Assembly: GCA_018971525.1 (NCBI GenBank) | Contig: JAGXAR010000007.1 | Coordinates: forward strand, 27,768 to 91,767 | Reading direction: 5' to 3' | Length of the DNA: 64,000 nucleotides | Origin: Nitrospirota bacterium | GTDB taxonomy: Bacteria; Nitrospirota; Nitrospiria; Nitrospirales; Nitrospiraceae | Part shown: in pieces, positions 52,296 to 60,202 of the stretch | Position numbering within the stretch: the stretch's first letter is position 1 | Layout of the letters: every line of letters begins with the position of its first letter | The notes under the pieces: model-generated | The model's database searches: none | Seen by the model: only the letters and a program-made list of their open reading frames with translations | What the model was told of the DNA's origin: nothing | Translations under genes and position numbers: made by a program

Positions 52296-53159
52296 ATGAG
52301 TGTTTCCTTCCGCAGAGCCGGTCTCTTCACCATCCTCCTCTTCTTGACCGCGACTACCTTTCTCTCTGCAGCTGAGAAAATCCCCGGAACCTTGACGGTT
52401 CACGATAGCCTCACTTCGCCCAACCAGCCGGCCAGTATAGAAGCGACGCTCACATGGAAAGGCGTCCTGACGGAGGCCGGTCTGGGAGGAGAGCCCATCG
52501 AGCTTCTCATTGCCGGCAACGTTGTCGCGACCGCGATGACTGGCGGCGACGGGCGAGCCTTCTTGTCGTACACCCCGAAGGCCAAAGGGGCGGTCCCATT
52601 CACCGTGCGCGTCGGGACCACTCCGAGAGTCGCCGTGACCGAAGCTGCTGCGAATCTGGCCGTATGGGAACGTCGCAGCCCGATCATCGCGGTGGAAATG
52701 GCGGCACTCATGGAAGAGCCTGTCAGACAGGGGCCGACCCTGACTCTGCCTGGAAAAGAGGAGGAAGGCAGGCGCCCGGTGCCTGATGCCGCGGAGGAAC
52801 TCGGCAAGCTCACGCAGTTCTACTATAACGTGCTCTATGTGGTGACAGGGGATAAGGCGGCGGGTAATCACGATCAGGTGAACGCGCAAGCCAGACAATG
52901 GCTTAAGGATCACAAGTTTCCGGTCGGACACATTCTCGTGCTGCCATCCGATCCAGAAGCGTTTGGGGCGAAACTCGATGAACTGCATGCCGCGGGATGG
53001 AAGACGATCAAAATAGGTGTGGGGCATACGAAGGCCTTTGCCGACGCGTTTTTGCAGCGGCGCCTCGAAGCTGTGATGGTGCCGGAACCGGCCAAGGGCG
53101 ATGCGCCGCGCAAAGCGAAGGTGGCGAAGGATTGGAAGGACGTTCGGAAGAAGTTGTGA
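52296..53159 (+). CDS. Exported protein with HAD-like (LNS2-type) C-terminal part
   Basis: From the ATG at 52296 it has 287 residues: a signal peptide (to about SAAEK), a ~110-residue Ig-like beta domain (ATLTWKGVL..., GGDGRAFLSYTPKAKGAVPFTV), and a C-terminal ~130 residues (NVLYVVTGDK, ARQWLKDHKFPVGHILVLP, KTIKIGVGHTKAFADAF) that recall LNS2/HAD phosphatase sequences. The DxDxT catalytic motif is absent, so enzymatic activity is doubtful. Function unknown. It starts 37 nt after bcp. Confidence 0.6.
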   Translation: MSVSFRRAGLFTILLFLTATTFLSAAEKIPGTLTVHDSLTSPNQPASIEATLTWKGVLTEAGLGGEPIELLIAGNVVATAMTGGDGRAFLSYTPKAKGAVPFTVRVGTTPRVAVTEAAANLAVWERRSPIIAVEMAALMEEPVRQGPTLTLPGKEEEGRRPVPDAAEELGKLTQFYYNVLYVVTGDKAAGNHDQVNAQARQWLKDHKFPVGHILVLPSDPEAFGAKLDELHAAGWKTIKIGVGHTKAFADAFLQRRLEAVMVPEPAKGDAPRKAKVAKDWKDVRKKL

Positions 53160-53168
53160 TGGTGTGAC

Positions 53169-53250
53169 GGCTGGGTGCTCCTCACTGCTCCCAGAGTGCG
53201 CACGGTGAAACGGTGCTCCCTCGATGGGCGCAGTGAGGAGCACCGCAGCC
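53169..53250. repeat. Long-stem palindromic repeat, family B copy 4
   Basis: Arms GGCTGGGTGCTCCTCACTGC and GCAGTGAGGAGCACCGCAGCC pair over ~20 bp; the inner arms are CAGAGTGCGCACGG and GGTGCTCCCTCGATGGGCG. It starts 10 nt after the stop of the preceding exported-protein gene, so it could terminate or protect that transcript. Confidence 0.7.
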
Positions 53251-53302
53251 ATCCACCTCCTTCCACTAGGGATAGAGGGATCAGGGAAAATGAAGAGCGG
53301 GT

Positions 53303-53360
53303 CTTTACTGCTCGCAGAACGCGCACGATAAAGCTGTGCTCGTTCGATGCGCGCAGTAAA
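53303..53360. repeat. Long-stem palindromic repeat, family B copy 5
   Basis: The clearest copy: TTTACTGCTCGCAGAACGCG and CGATGCGCGCAGTAAA form the outer stem and GCACGA/TGCTCG the inner part, with loop TAAAGCTG. It lies 53 nt after copy 4. The remainder of the 399-nt gap, up to the HNH gene at 53559, contains a smaller hairpin at about 53449-53484 (TAACAGACCTT / AAGGCCTGTTA) and no gene that I can support. Confidence 0.75.
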
Positions 53361-53558
53361 GGAGTTCCCTTGCCGCCCGCTGTCTGGATGCTTTCCGCTC
53401 TGGTGGAGGAAGAAAGTGGAAGACGAGAGAGGCCGTTGAATGCAAAGGGTGTAACAGACCTTCGGCAAGAAACCCCAAGGCCTGTTATACGGATAGAAAA
53501 CCAGAACTCCGCATCTTATGCGGATCAGTCTAATTATTGTTCGGTCTGAAGGTCGATC

Positions 53559-54419
53559 ATGACCGTCAACATCAATCGATTTTTCACTGAAACGTTGGGC
53601 GCGAATCTCAAGAATCCTCGTTGGTCTTGGGGCGCTGCGGATCCAATGACCAATCGTGTTTTCCTCAGAGTCTGGGACGATCAAATCAGAAAGACGAGCG
53701 ACGGTGAACAGGTCCGAGTTGCCTCGGACAAACCACGTCGAAAGTCCAATGGCTTCGCAGAACGCCATGCTCATATCAAACAGATTATGGCTGGTTCAGA
53801 AGGTTTTGGGGTTGTATGCACGGCTGCTGATCCCGACACCAAAGAAGCCCGGAAGATTGTGGCGTTTAATCAAGATACACTGCTGCGATTCGGCGCATTT
53901 ACAAACGAAGGCGGCCGCACTTTTGCGAAGATCGACGCCCGTGTCGCCGTCAGCGACCTAGCGCGACAGCAAACATCTAAAAGTACGCTGACCGAAGACC
54001 TCAGAACGATTGTTAGGCAAAAGATCGAGTCCACGACAAAAGAGTCGCTTATAAATGCAAGAGTGGGACAGGGTCTATTCCGATCTCAAGTGTTGCAATT
54101 GTGGGGCAACTCCTGTGCTGTAACAGGTGCCGTGACACTCGATGGAATTCGAGCTTCTCACATCAAGCCGTGGCGGGATTCAACTCACGACGAACGGCTC
54201 GATCCTCGGAACGGCTTGCCACTGATTGCCAACATCGACGCACTTTTTGACGCCGGGCTGATTTCCTTCGCTTCGACGGGCGCGCTGATTGTTTCATCGC
54301 AGTTGCGGGCGTCCGATAGAAGCATCTTTGCACTCGATGATCGCCGTCTGAGAAAGGTGCCGTCCCAGGACACATTGGCGTACTTGGAGTATCACCGTCG
54401 CCACGTCTTCAAAAAATGA
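53559..54419 (+). CDS. HNH endonuclease domain protein (HNH_2 type)
   Basis: 286 residues. The C-terminal HNH_2 domain (~165-245) has C186 in NSCAVTG, H201 in RASHIKPW, N218 in DPRNGLPL and the NIDALFDAGLISF ending; many relatives have His where this has N225 (HLDALFD). The N-terminal ~130 residues (KNPRWSWGAADPMTNRVFLRVW) are of unknown role, perhaps DNA recognition. Such proteins are often solitary restriction or defence nucleases. The gene is AT-richer than the flanks and an attC-like site begins 2 nt after its stop. Confidence 0.75.
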   Translation: MTVNINRFFTETLGANLKNPRWSWGAADPMTNRVFLRVWDDQIRKTSDGEQVRVASDKPRRKSNGFAERHAHIKQIMAGSEGFGVVCTAADPDTKEARKIVAFNQDTLLRFGAFTNEGGRTFAKIDARVAVSDLARQQTSKSTLTEDLRTIVRQKIESTTKESLINARVGQGLFRSQVLQLWGNSCAVTGAVTLDGIRASHIKPWRDSTHDERLDPRNGLPLIANIDALFDAGLISFASTGALIVSSQLRASDRSIFALDDRRLRKVPSQDTLAYLEYHRRHVFKK

Positions 54420-54420
54420 G

Positions 54421-54532
54421 CTCGAACAAGCGGCTCAACCCGACACCGGGAAAGGCGGCGATTCGGATCTTGCGTGGAATTGAGAGTCGTCCACGCCGCC
54501 TTTGCCGGTGCGGGTTAACCTTGTTGTTAGGT
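54421..54532 (+). other. attC-like integron recombination site
   Basis: The site begins CTCGAACAAG and ends with GTTAGGT (54526-54532), which fits the R' core GTTRRRY. The arms AACCCGACACCGGGAAAGGC (left, starting ~54437) and GCCTTTGCCGGTGCGGGTT (right) pair for ~25 bp with one extra unpaired A in the left arm, the extrahelical base typical of folded attC. It starts 2 nt after the HNH stop and the next gene starts 11 nt after GTTAGGT, the standard cassette layout. The left R'' box CTCGAAC departs from RYYYAAC at two positions. Confidence 0.7.
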
Positions 54533-54542
54533 ACCTGAACAA

Positions 54543-55319
54543 ATGCCTTCCTTCCCGCTGATGTGTGCACTCCCAGCGTCGTTGAGCACAGCCGGATGGA
54601 GTTGGCGGCGGATCAAGAGCTCTGCACACGCCTCTGATGGTTTCTGGATTGGCACTGATCGCCTGGGAAATCAGTGGCTCACGAAACTGCGAGGATCGTT
54701 CTACGCGTACCGAGAGATCGTTTTTGCACGCTTGGCTCAGGGTATGAACTGGTCATGCCAGAGTTCAGTATTCATCTGCCTAGACCCGGAGAGTGCACGA
54801 ACGCTAGGCTATACCGCAGGCAAAGTACACGCCGCACATTGGTACATGCAGGAACATGTGCCTCCACCGTGCGGATTGGGATGCGCACTTAGGCCTCTCG
54901 TCGGCCGCAAAGTCCAAATGCTCGAAGACCTGCAACTCCAAGGAGTCCACCATCTGGTTGACTGGCCTAAAAGTGAATTCGCGGCGTATATCTTCGGCGG
55001 AAACGAACCACCAGGCAGGTTCTTCACTGCAGCGCATGAGTTCGTCATCATCGATGCTGAGCAAATGTTTTCCACGGGGCCGTGCTCGTTCGACACGGCC
55101 TTTTGGTTGAAGCGGCCAGACGGGACATCGTCAAAGAGTGGCACTGCACTGGCCACCGAGGTTTGCAGAGAGGTGGGCGGGTTGTCTGACTCTGTCATAT
55201 CCCAAGCGCTTTCCATTCCGGTCGGCATAGAAATTGAGCTTCACTGGTCTATCGCCAGCAAGCTTCAAGAGAGCGTAAAATTCTCCTCCGCATATGCGCG
55301 TGCGCACACTGTGGCCTAA
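54543..55319 (+). CDS. HipA-like kinase-fold protein (tentative)
   Basis: 258 residues. FWIGTDRLGNQWLTKLRGSF with a downstream glutamate (AYREIVFARLA) and VIIDAEQMFST resemble the nucleotide-binding lysine, helix-C glutamate and metal-binding aspartate region of HipA-like proteins, but the catalytic loop is not clear, so the call is tentative. No partner HipB gene is present. The gene is AT-richer than its neighbours and sits between two attC-like sites, its stop codon TAA lying inside the heptamer GCCTAAC. Confidence 0.45.
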   Translation: MPSFPLMCALPASLSTAGWSWRRIKSSAHASDGFWIGTDRLGNQWLTKLRGSFYAYREIVFARLAQGMNWSCQSSVFICLDPESARTLGYTAGKVHAAHWYMQEHVPPPCGLGCALRPLVGRKVQMLEDLQLQGVHHLVDWPKSEFAAYIFGGNEPPGRFFTAAHEFVIIDAEQMFSTGPCSFDTAFWLKRPDGTSSKSGTALATEVCREVGGLSDSVISQALSIPVGIEIELHWSIASKLQESVKFSSAYARAHTVA

Positions 55320-55367
55320 CCCTTCCATCAAGCGGACCTGCCTTCGGCAGGCCGCTTAGTCAAAGGG
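55314..55367 (+). other. Short attC-like hairpin or terminator after the HipA-like gene
   Basis: Starts with GCCTAAC, a perfect RYYYAAC core, then CAAGCGGACCTGCC and, after TTC, GGCAGGCCGCTTAG, with one extra A in the left arm, and CCCTT pairing with AAGGG. The expected right core GTTRRRY is missing; the sequence reads AGTCAAAGGG instead. It could be a small attC damaged at one end or an intrinsic terminator. The rest of the gap to radA (55368-55665) contains no gene I can support. Confidence 0.5.
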
Positions 55368-55665
55368 AAACGAGCGGAGAGAAACGGGGTCAGGTATGAG
55401 TATGGACTTATCGAGGCCCCCGATCTCGCTCTGTGCCACCTGGCGCAGTCGTCTGGAATCAAACCGTACGGCGAATGTATTTCCGTCATGGCGGGGGAGT
55501 CTCTACAGGGTCATCGTCCTGAGTACTGACGAGCACGTTGGTTCCAAGAAGCGTTAGGCGAAACTCCCTGGGCTAAAGACCTTTGCGTGATATCCGTACC
55601 TTCCATTCACCTCTCCTATCCTTTACTATAGGTCTCAGATTTCCTTCTTTTTGAGGCTCCTCCGA

Positions 55666-57027
55666 ATGCGGGCGAAGACTAGTTTTTCCTGCCAGGCTTG
55701 CGGCCATCAGTCGCCGCGATGGCTTGGCCGCTGCCCCGACTGCAGCGGCTGGAACACCATGAAAGAGGAACGGCAGGCGCCGACCGGCAAGGGGCGGCCT
55801 GCTGCGATGAAGACGGCCCAGGCAAAGGCCACGCCGATTGCCGACATCGAAGTGGTCGGTGAGGACCGGCGGCTGACGCAGATCGGCGAATTCGACCGGG
55901 TGCTGGGCGGCGGAGTCATTCCCGGGTCGGTCATCCTGATCGGCGGCGATCCCGGCATCGGGAAGACCACCCTGTTACTCCAGGCGCTCCCGCGCCTGTC
56001 TTCCATGGAAGAACCGGTGCTGTATGTCTCAGGAGAGGAATCGCCGCGGCAGATCAAGATGCGGGGTCAGCGGCTTGGCATCGAGCATCCGAATCTCTTG
56101 ATCCTGGCGGAAACCTCCCTCGAGCAAATTCTCAAGGCCGTGCAGGAGATCCAGCCTGCCGCAGTGGTCGTCGACTCGATCCAAACGGTCTACACGGAAC
56201 AGATCACCTCTGCGCCCGGCAGCATCAGTCAGGTGCAGGAGGTAGCGGGCCAGTTGATGTGGTACGCGAAGCGCAGTAGCGTCCCGGTCTTCATCATTGG
56301 GCATGTCACCAAAGAAGGGGCGATCGCCGGACCGCGACTACTCGAACATATCGTCGATACAGTCCTCTATTTCGAGGGGGACAAGGGCCACAGTTTTCGT
56401 ATTCTCCGGGCGGTGAAGAATCGTTTTGGCTCGACCAACGAGATCGGCGTCTTCGAAATGAAAGATTCAGGGCTGGAGGAAGTGAGCAATCCCTCTGAGT
56501 TATTTTTGGCGGAGCGGTCCCAGCGCACGACGGGATCAGTGGTGGTATCGAGCCTCGAAGGATCGCGGCCGATTCTGGTCGAACTGCAAGCATTGGTGTC
56601 TTCCACGAGTTATGCGATGCCGAAACGAATGGCGAACGGCGTGGAGCAGAATCGGGTGTCGCTCCTCCTCGCTGTCATGGAAAAGCGGCTGGGCATGCAT
56701 CTATCCGGACAAGACGTCTATGTGAACGTCGTCGGGGGAATGCATATCGACGAGCCGGCCATCGATTTGGGCATCGTGGCGGCGGTCACATCGAGCTTGC
56801 GTGAAGTGCCGATTGAGCCGGGACTGTTGGTGTTGGGCGAGGTAGGGCTCGGGGGTGAAGTGCGCGCGATCAGTCAGGCTGAAATGCGGATTCGTGAAGC
56901 GGCAAAGATGGGGTTCAAGCGTTGTCTGTTGCCGGAACGGAACTTGGCTAAGCTGGAACCCATCGACGGGATCGAATTGATCGGGATTCGTGAAGTGGGG
57001 GAGGCATTGGATGTGGTTCTGGCGTAG
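55666..57027 (+). CDS. radA: DNA repair protein RadA (branch-migration ATPase)
   Basis: From the ATG at 55666 it has 453 residues. Zinc finger C9, C12, C23, C26 (SCQACG...RCPDCSGW), RecA-like ATPase with Walker A GGDPGIGKTT at ~93-102, the RadA-specific KNRFGSTNEIG motif, and the C-terminal Lon-like domain (GGMHIDEPAIDLGIVAAV...). A TTG at 55651 is in frame but has a poorer site. Acts in recombination intermediates processing. Confidence 0.96.
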   Translation: MRAKTSFSCQACGHQSPRWLGRCPDCSGWNTMKEERQAPTGKGRPAAMKTAQAKATPIADIEVVGEDRRLTQIGEFDRVLGGGVIPGSVILIGGDPGIGKTTLLLQALPRLSSMEEPVLYVSGEESPRQIKMRGQRLGIEHPNLLILAETSLEQILKAVQEIQPAAVVVDSIQTVYTEQITSAPGSISQVQEVAGQLMWYAKRSSVPVFIIGHVTKEGAIAGPRLLEHIVDTVLYFEGDKGHSFRILRAVKNRFGSTNEIGVFEMKDSGLEEVSNPSELFLAERSQRTTGSVVVSSLEGSRPILVELQALVSSTSYAMPKRMANGVEQNRVSLLLAVMEKRLGMHLSGQDVYVNVVGGMHIDEPAIDLGIVAAVTSSLREVPIEPGLLVLGEVGLGGEVRAISQAEMRIREAAKMGFKRCLLPERNLAKLEPIDGIELIGIREVGEALDVVLA

Positions 57028-58015
57028 CAAGGGGACAGGTAGACGAGCTTCTGTGCAAGCCCAACGAGTATGGTCTCATCTGCCCACCCCCGGTGCGCCA
57101 AGACGCATCGATTACCTCGTAGGTTGTGCTCGTTGGACGAACGCAGGAGAGACTCGACTGACAGTCGCTTCTTCTAACGGAACCGGTGCGAGGCGAGAGA
57201 AGCGTGGGCGCCGATGGGCGCTTTTACTCGTGTGTTGTTTCTTAGTTCCCGTTTTCTCCAGCTGCGCCTCTGTCACACCGCGCGAAGAAGTCCGCCTTAA
57301 GCAGGCGACCGTGGAGGAGCTGACGGTGTTGTTGAGTCAGCGGGAAGAGGCGATCCAGACGATGAAAGGTCTCTTCAGCGCGAAAGTACGTGGAGGCATC
57401 ATCCCCATCGCATCGCGGATGGAGGGGGCGTTGTACTATCGTCGTCCGAACGCTATGCGCCTGCGCGGGTTCACCGCGGTCGGCAGTGAACTCTTCGAAT
57501 TTGTGCAGGCTGAGGATCAGTTCCGGTTGCGATTGCCGACGATGGGCCGTGTCCTGTCCGGGAGTCCGTCCGACATGAGCGAGATGGGAAAGCTCGCTCG
57601 GCCGTTTCAGTTGAGCGTGTGGGCGATGGGTGGAGTGCTGGGCACCGGCACGATTGCAAAAGACGAAACGGTTGCGCTCGTGGAAGAGGGGGACCTCTAC
57701 CGGCTGGAGGTTTCCGGCCCTTCCCCCAACGGGGCCAAGGCGATGCGCCGGCGTCTATGGTTTGAGCGGCAGACGTTGCTTGTCGTTCGGGAAGATCGGC
57801 TTACGGAGTCCGGTGCGGTGGAAGCGACCATTCAATACGAGGACTTCCGTGAGATTGGCGGGGTAGAAGCGATCCCTAGCGCCGGCGATGGGCGATTGCT
57901 GAGGCCGTTTAAGATTTTATTGGAAGATGGGAAGGGGCAGGGGAGTGTGCAGCTGACGTTTCACGAGATGATCCCGAATCAACCGTTGAAAGCAACCGAC
58001 CTCGGGCAGGTCTAG
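56990..58015 (+). CDS. Lipoprotein of the LolA/LolB-like (DUF4292) type, start uncertain
   Basis: The mature protein starts at a lipobox (CFLVPVFSSC) around residue 95 of the longest frame; the remaining ~245 residues are beta-rich with GLFSAKVRGGIIPIASRMEG, ALYYRRPNAMRLRGF, QLRLPTMGRVLSG and IQYEDFREIGGVEAIPS, similar to the half-barrel fold of LolA/LolB-like lipid-binding proteins. The longest frame overlaps radA by 38 nt. I see no ATG or GTG close before the signal sequence (RREKRGRRWALLLVCCF); GTG at 57053 would give a 70-residue leader, so the true start is unclear. Confidence 0.65.
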   Translation: MKWGRHWMWFWRSKGTGRRASVQAQRVWSHLPTPGAPRRIDYLVGCARWTNAGETRLTVASSNGTGARREKRGRRWALLLVCCFLVPVFSSCASVTPREEVRLKQATVEELTVLLSQREEAIQTMKGLFSAKVRGGIIPIASRMEGALYYRRPNAMRLRGFTAVGSELFEFVQAEDQFRLRLPTMGRVLSGSPSDMSEMGKLARPFQLSVWAMGGVLGTGTIAKDETVALVEEGDLYRLEVSGPSPNGAKAMRRRLWFERQTLLVVREDRLTESGAVEATIQYEDFREIGGVEAIPSAGDGRLLRPFKILLEDGKGQGSVQLTFHEMIPNQPLKATDLGQV

Positions 58016-58032
58016 CAGGGGAAGGAGGGAGC

Positions 58033-58114
58033 GGCCAGGTGCCCTCCTTGCTCGCAGAACGCGCACGATGAAACTGTGCTCGTCCGATGCGCGCAGTTGA
58101 GGGCAGCCTTGGCC
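58033..58114. repeat. Long-stem palindromic repeat, family B copy 6
   Basis: GGCCAGGTGCCCTCCTTGC pairs with GCAGTTGAGGGCAGCCTTGGCC; inner arms CTCGCAGAACGCGCACGA and CGTCCGATGCGCGCAG. It lies 17 nt after the stop of the lipoprotein gene in a 316-nt gap that has no gene and ends with repeat D copy 2. Confidence 0.7.
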
Positions 58115-58207
58115 ACTCCCCAAAGGGAGGTAGAATGAGAGGGCATCGCTGGACGCGCGCATTTGGGATCATCCTAGCCCCCCCCATACAAAGATAAAGG
58201 GATAGTT

Positions 58208-58243
58208 CGTTGCGTCCTTGCTGGACGGTCATTTTGAGCATCC
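58208..58243. repeat. Family A left end, inverted fragment
   Basis: Read on the minus strand it begins CAGGATGCTCAAAATGACC and continues GTCCAGCAAGGACGC, matching the left end of family A (GAGGCTCAAAAAGGCC... GTCCAGCAAGGCCGC at 59192). Only the end is present, directly followed by repeat D copy 2, the same pairing seen at 35132-35348. Confidence 0.5.
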
Positions 58244-58327
58244 TGCGGGAGTATTCTCCTGTTGTGCAATACGTGCAGACCAGAGAAGTGCTAGCGTATC
58301 AATATAGTTTTTCCGCAGCCTGGTAGT
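58241..58327. repeat. Short inverted repeat, family D copy 2
   Basis: Starts ATCCTGCGGGAGTATTCTCC and ends AGTTTTTCCGCAGCCTGGTAG. It matches 35263-35348 in ends and length and lies immediately upstream of tsaB (start 58332), which probably leaves tsaB's ribosome-binding site next to or inside the repeat. Confidence 0.55.
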
Positions 58328-58331
58328 AACT

Positions 58332-59162
58332 ATGAAAGTATTGGCAGTCGAAACGGCAACCTCGTGGCAGAGTGTAGCGATCCTTGATGAATCGCGCGTT
58401 CTTGCCCGTCACGACCAGGATGCGGCCGGGTCGCATGCCAAGCTGTTGCTCCCCACGATCGATCGATTGTTTCGTGAGACGGGTCTGACGCTCAAGCAGT
58501 TGGATGGTCTCGTCGTGTCGATCGGTCCCGGGTCTTTCACCGGACTTCGCGTCGGCCTCGCGACGCTCCTCGGGTTCCGGACGATCTGTCAGCTTCCCTT
58601 GGCGGTCGTGCCGACACTTGAGGGCATGGCCTGGAATCTCAGAGGAACCTCGACGCTACTTTGTCCCATCCTCAACAGTCGTCGAGAGGAACTCTACTGG
58701 GCGTTATTTCGCTGGACTAGCGAGGATCGGTTGGAGCGAGTGATGGCGGAACAGGTGGGTACCGCCGCGATGCTGGGGAGTAGCCTCACAGGATCGACTC
58801 TCGTATTCGGCGAAGGGTGGACGGTTGAAGCGTCAGCCATCCGGGCATCGATTCCTCTCTCCACGACAGTTACCGAGGCACCGGACTTTGCCATGCAGCC
58901 CTCGGCCGTCTCGATCGGGTTGGCGGGGATTGAGCGGCTCCGACGGGGTGAGTATGCAGGAATTGGCATCAGTCCACTGTATGTGCAACGCACCGCAGCA
59001 GAACTGAAATATGAAGAGTCCGGCGGTCGTTCGCCGGTGACCCTGCGTCAGGAACGGGTCGTAAGAAAAATGAACGAGCGCGTGGCGGCGGCACGGATTC
59101 CGTCGGTGCGGCCTCAGGTTGCACGACAGAAGAGCTCAGGCGGGACGCGCGAGGGCGCATGA
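58332..59162 (+). CDS. tsaB: tRNA threonylcarbamoyladenosine biosynthesis protein TsaB
   Basis: Partner of TsaD and TsaE in making the t6A37 modification of ANN-decoding tRNAs. 276 residues: N-terminal MKVLAVETATSWQSVAI, LDGLVVSIGPGSFTGLRVGL (the family signature), VVPTLEGMAWNLRG and ILNSRREELYWA. The C-terminal ~50 residues after SPLYVQRTAAELK are basic and longer than in E. coli. rimI follows, as in many genomes. Confidence 0.95.
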   Translation: MKVLAVETATSWQSVAILDESRVLARHDQDAAGSHAKLLLPTIDRLFRETGLTLKQLDGLVVSIGPGSFTGLRVGLATLLGFRTICQLPLAVVPTLEGMAWNLRGTSTLLCPILNSRREELYWALFRWTSEDRLERVMAEQVGTAAMLGSSLTGSTLVFGEGWTVEASAIRASIPLSTTVTEAPDFAMQPSAVSIGLAGIERLRRGEYAGIGISPLYVQRTAAELKYEESGGRSPVTLRQERVVRKMNERVAAARIPSVRPQVARQKSSGGTREGA

Positions 59163-59191
59163 CTTTGAGCAACGAGGGGGATATCCATCGA

Positions 59192-59335
59192 GAGGCTCAA
59201 AAAGGCCGTCCAGCAAGGCCGCAGCGAGCAAGGTTGGCTCAGGTCGAGGTGAAGGTTGAGCGAATATCTGACTTACTTGATCTCAGCATTAGTCGTAACC
59301 TTCCCATAACGCCGACGGCCTTTTTCAGCATCCTG
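59192..59335. repeat. MITE-like repeat, family A copy 3 (~144 bp, internally shorter)
   Basis: Left end GAGGCTCAAAAAGGCCGTCC followed by AGCAAGGCCGCAGCGAGC; right end in reverse complement CAGGATGCTGAAAAAGGCC. Compared with copies 1 and 2 the centre is shorter and different. It fills nearly the whole gap between tsaB (stop 59162) and rimI and ends 17 nt before the rimI ATG. Confidence 0.75.
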
Positions 59336-59352
59336 CCGGAGGGGGAGTGACG

Positions 59353-59889
59353 ATGGGCGACTGGGTCATCGAGCCGGCGACCGTCGAGGCTCTGCCGGAC
59401 ATTCTGCAAATCGAAGAAGCTTGCTTCTCGGCTCCCTGGACGCGCAAAATGTTGGAAGCGGAACTGACCGGCAATCCCTTTGCACATTTTCTGTTGGCAA
59501 AGCGGGTGACACCGGGCGAAGCGGGTTCCGCGGCGATTGTCGGGTATCTCTGCTTCTGGGTCGTCTTTGAGGAAGTCCGGTTGATGAACCTGGCGGTCAT
59601 CGAGTCGATGCGGCACAAGGGTATCGCTAGAGCCTTGGTCATGCAGGCCCTGGAGGTTGGGGTGGCTCAGGCGGCGATGCGCGCCGTGCTCGAAGTGCGG
59701 GCCTCGAACCATGCCGCGCACGCACTCTACCGAAGTCTTGGGTTTCGCGACGTAACGACCCGACCAACCTACTATACCAATCCCATAGAAGATGCCTTGC
59801 TGATGGAACTGGACCCGATTGTGTCGGAGTCTGGTAGATTGACACAGCAAGCCGGTCGCGAAGGAGGACGTATCAGGCCGCTACAGTAA
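59353..59889 (+). CDS. rimI: Ribosomal-protein-S18 N-acetyltransferase RimI-type GNAT
   Basis: GNAT acetyltransferase acting on the N-terminal alanine of S18 in E. coli. From the ATG at 59353 it has 178 residues: IEEACFSAPWTRKMLEAEL, LMNLAVIESMRHKGIARALV (acetyl-CoA loop, with RHKGIA), AVLEVRASNHAAHALYRSLGF and YYTNPIEDALLMEL. Location after tsaB supports the name. A GTG at 59347 is an alternative start. Confidence 0.92.
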   Translation: MGDWVIEPATVEALPDILQIEEACFSAPWTRKMLEAELTGNPFAHFLLAKRVTPGEAGSAAIVGYLCFWVVFEEVRLMNLAVIESMRHKGIARALVMQALEVGVAQAAMRAVLEVRASNHAAHALYRSLGFRDVTTRPTYYTNPIEDALLMELDPIVSESGRLTQQAGREGGRIRPLQ

Positions 59890-59911
59890 TCCCACAACCA
59901 GGAGGTGCGAC

Positions 59912-60154
59912 ATGCTGACAGACAGTATGATTGCGGAACGACTACGCCAATCCAGTCACGAATTTCGTACACTGGAAGAGTCTCACCACCGTTTGGACCT
60001 GGAATTGAACGACTTACAAAAGCGCCACGTACTCACTCCGGCCGAAGAGATGTCCAAGAAGCACCTGCAAAAAGAGAAGTTGGCGAAGAAAGACAAGATG
60101 GCCGAGCTGATTCGTGCCTATCGAGACAACGAGCTGCAGACCGCAGCACATTGA
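59912..60154 (+). CDS. DUF465 (YdcH-like) small coiled-coil protein
   Basis: 80 residues: HEFRTLEESHHRLDLELNDL, then VLTPAEEMSKKHLQKEKLAKKDKMAELI, the DUF465 pattern, all helical and highly charged. Function unknown. The ATG follows AGGAGGTGCGAC, an excellent ribosome-binding site. It precedes tatC by 48 nt. Confidence 0.88.
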   Translation: MLTDSMIAERLRQSSHEFRTLEESHHRLDLELNDLQKRHVLTPAEEMSKKHLQKEKLAKKDKMAELIRAYRDNELQTAAH

Positions 60155-60202
60155 GGAGCATCGTCGTGGGGCTGGGGTCGACCAGCAACCGGGACCGGAG
60201 TC

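Noticed and set aside
53449..53484. Hairpin TAACAGACCTT / AAGGCCTGTTA before the HNH gene as another attC
   Set aside because: At ~36 nt it is shorter than any attC I know and its cores do not fit RYYYAAC/GTTRRRY; kept only as a hairpin.
55390..55540. A protein-like frame (ALCHLAQSSGIKPYGECIS) in the gap before radA
   Set aside because: Short, without start signal or family; not enough to call a gene or remnant.
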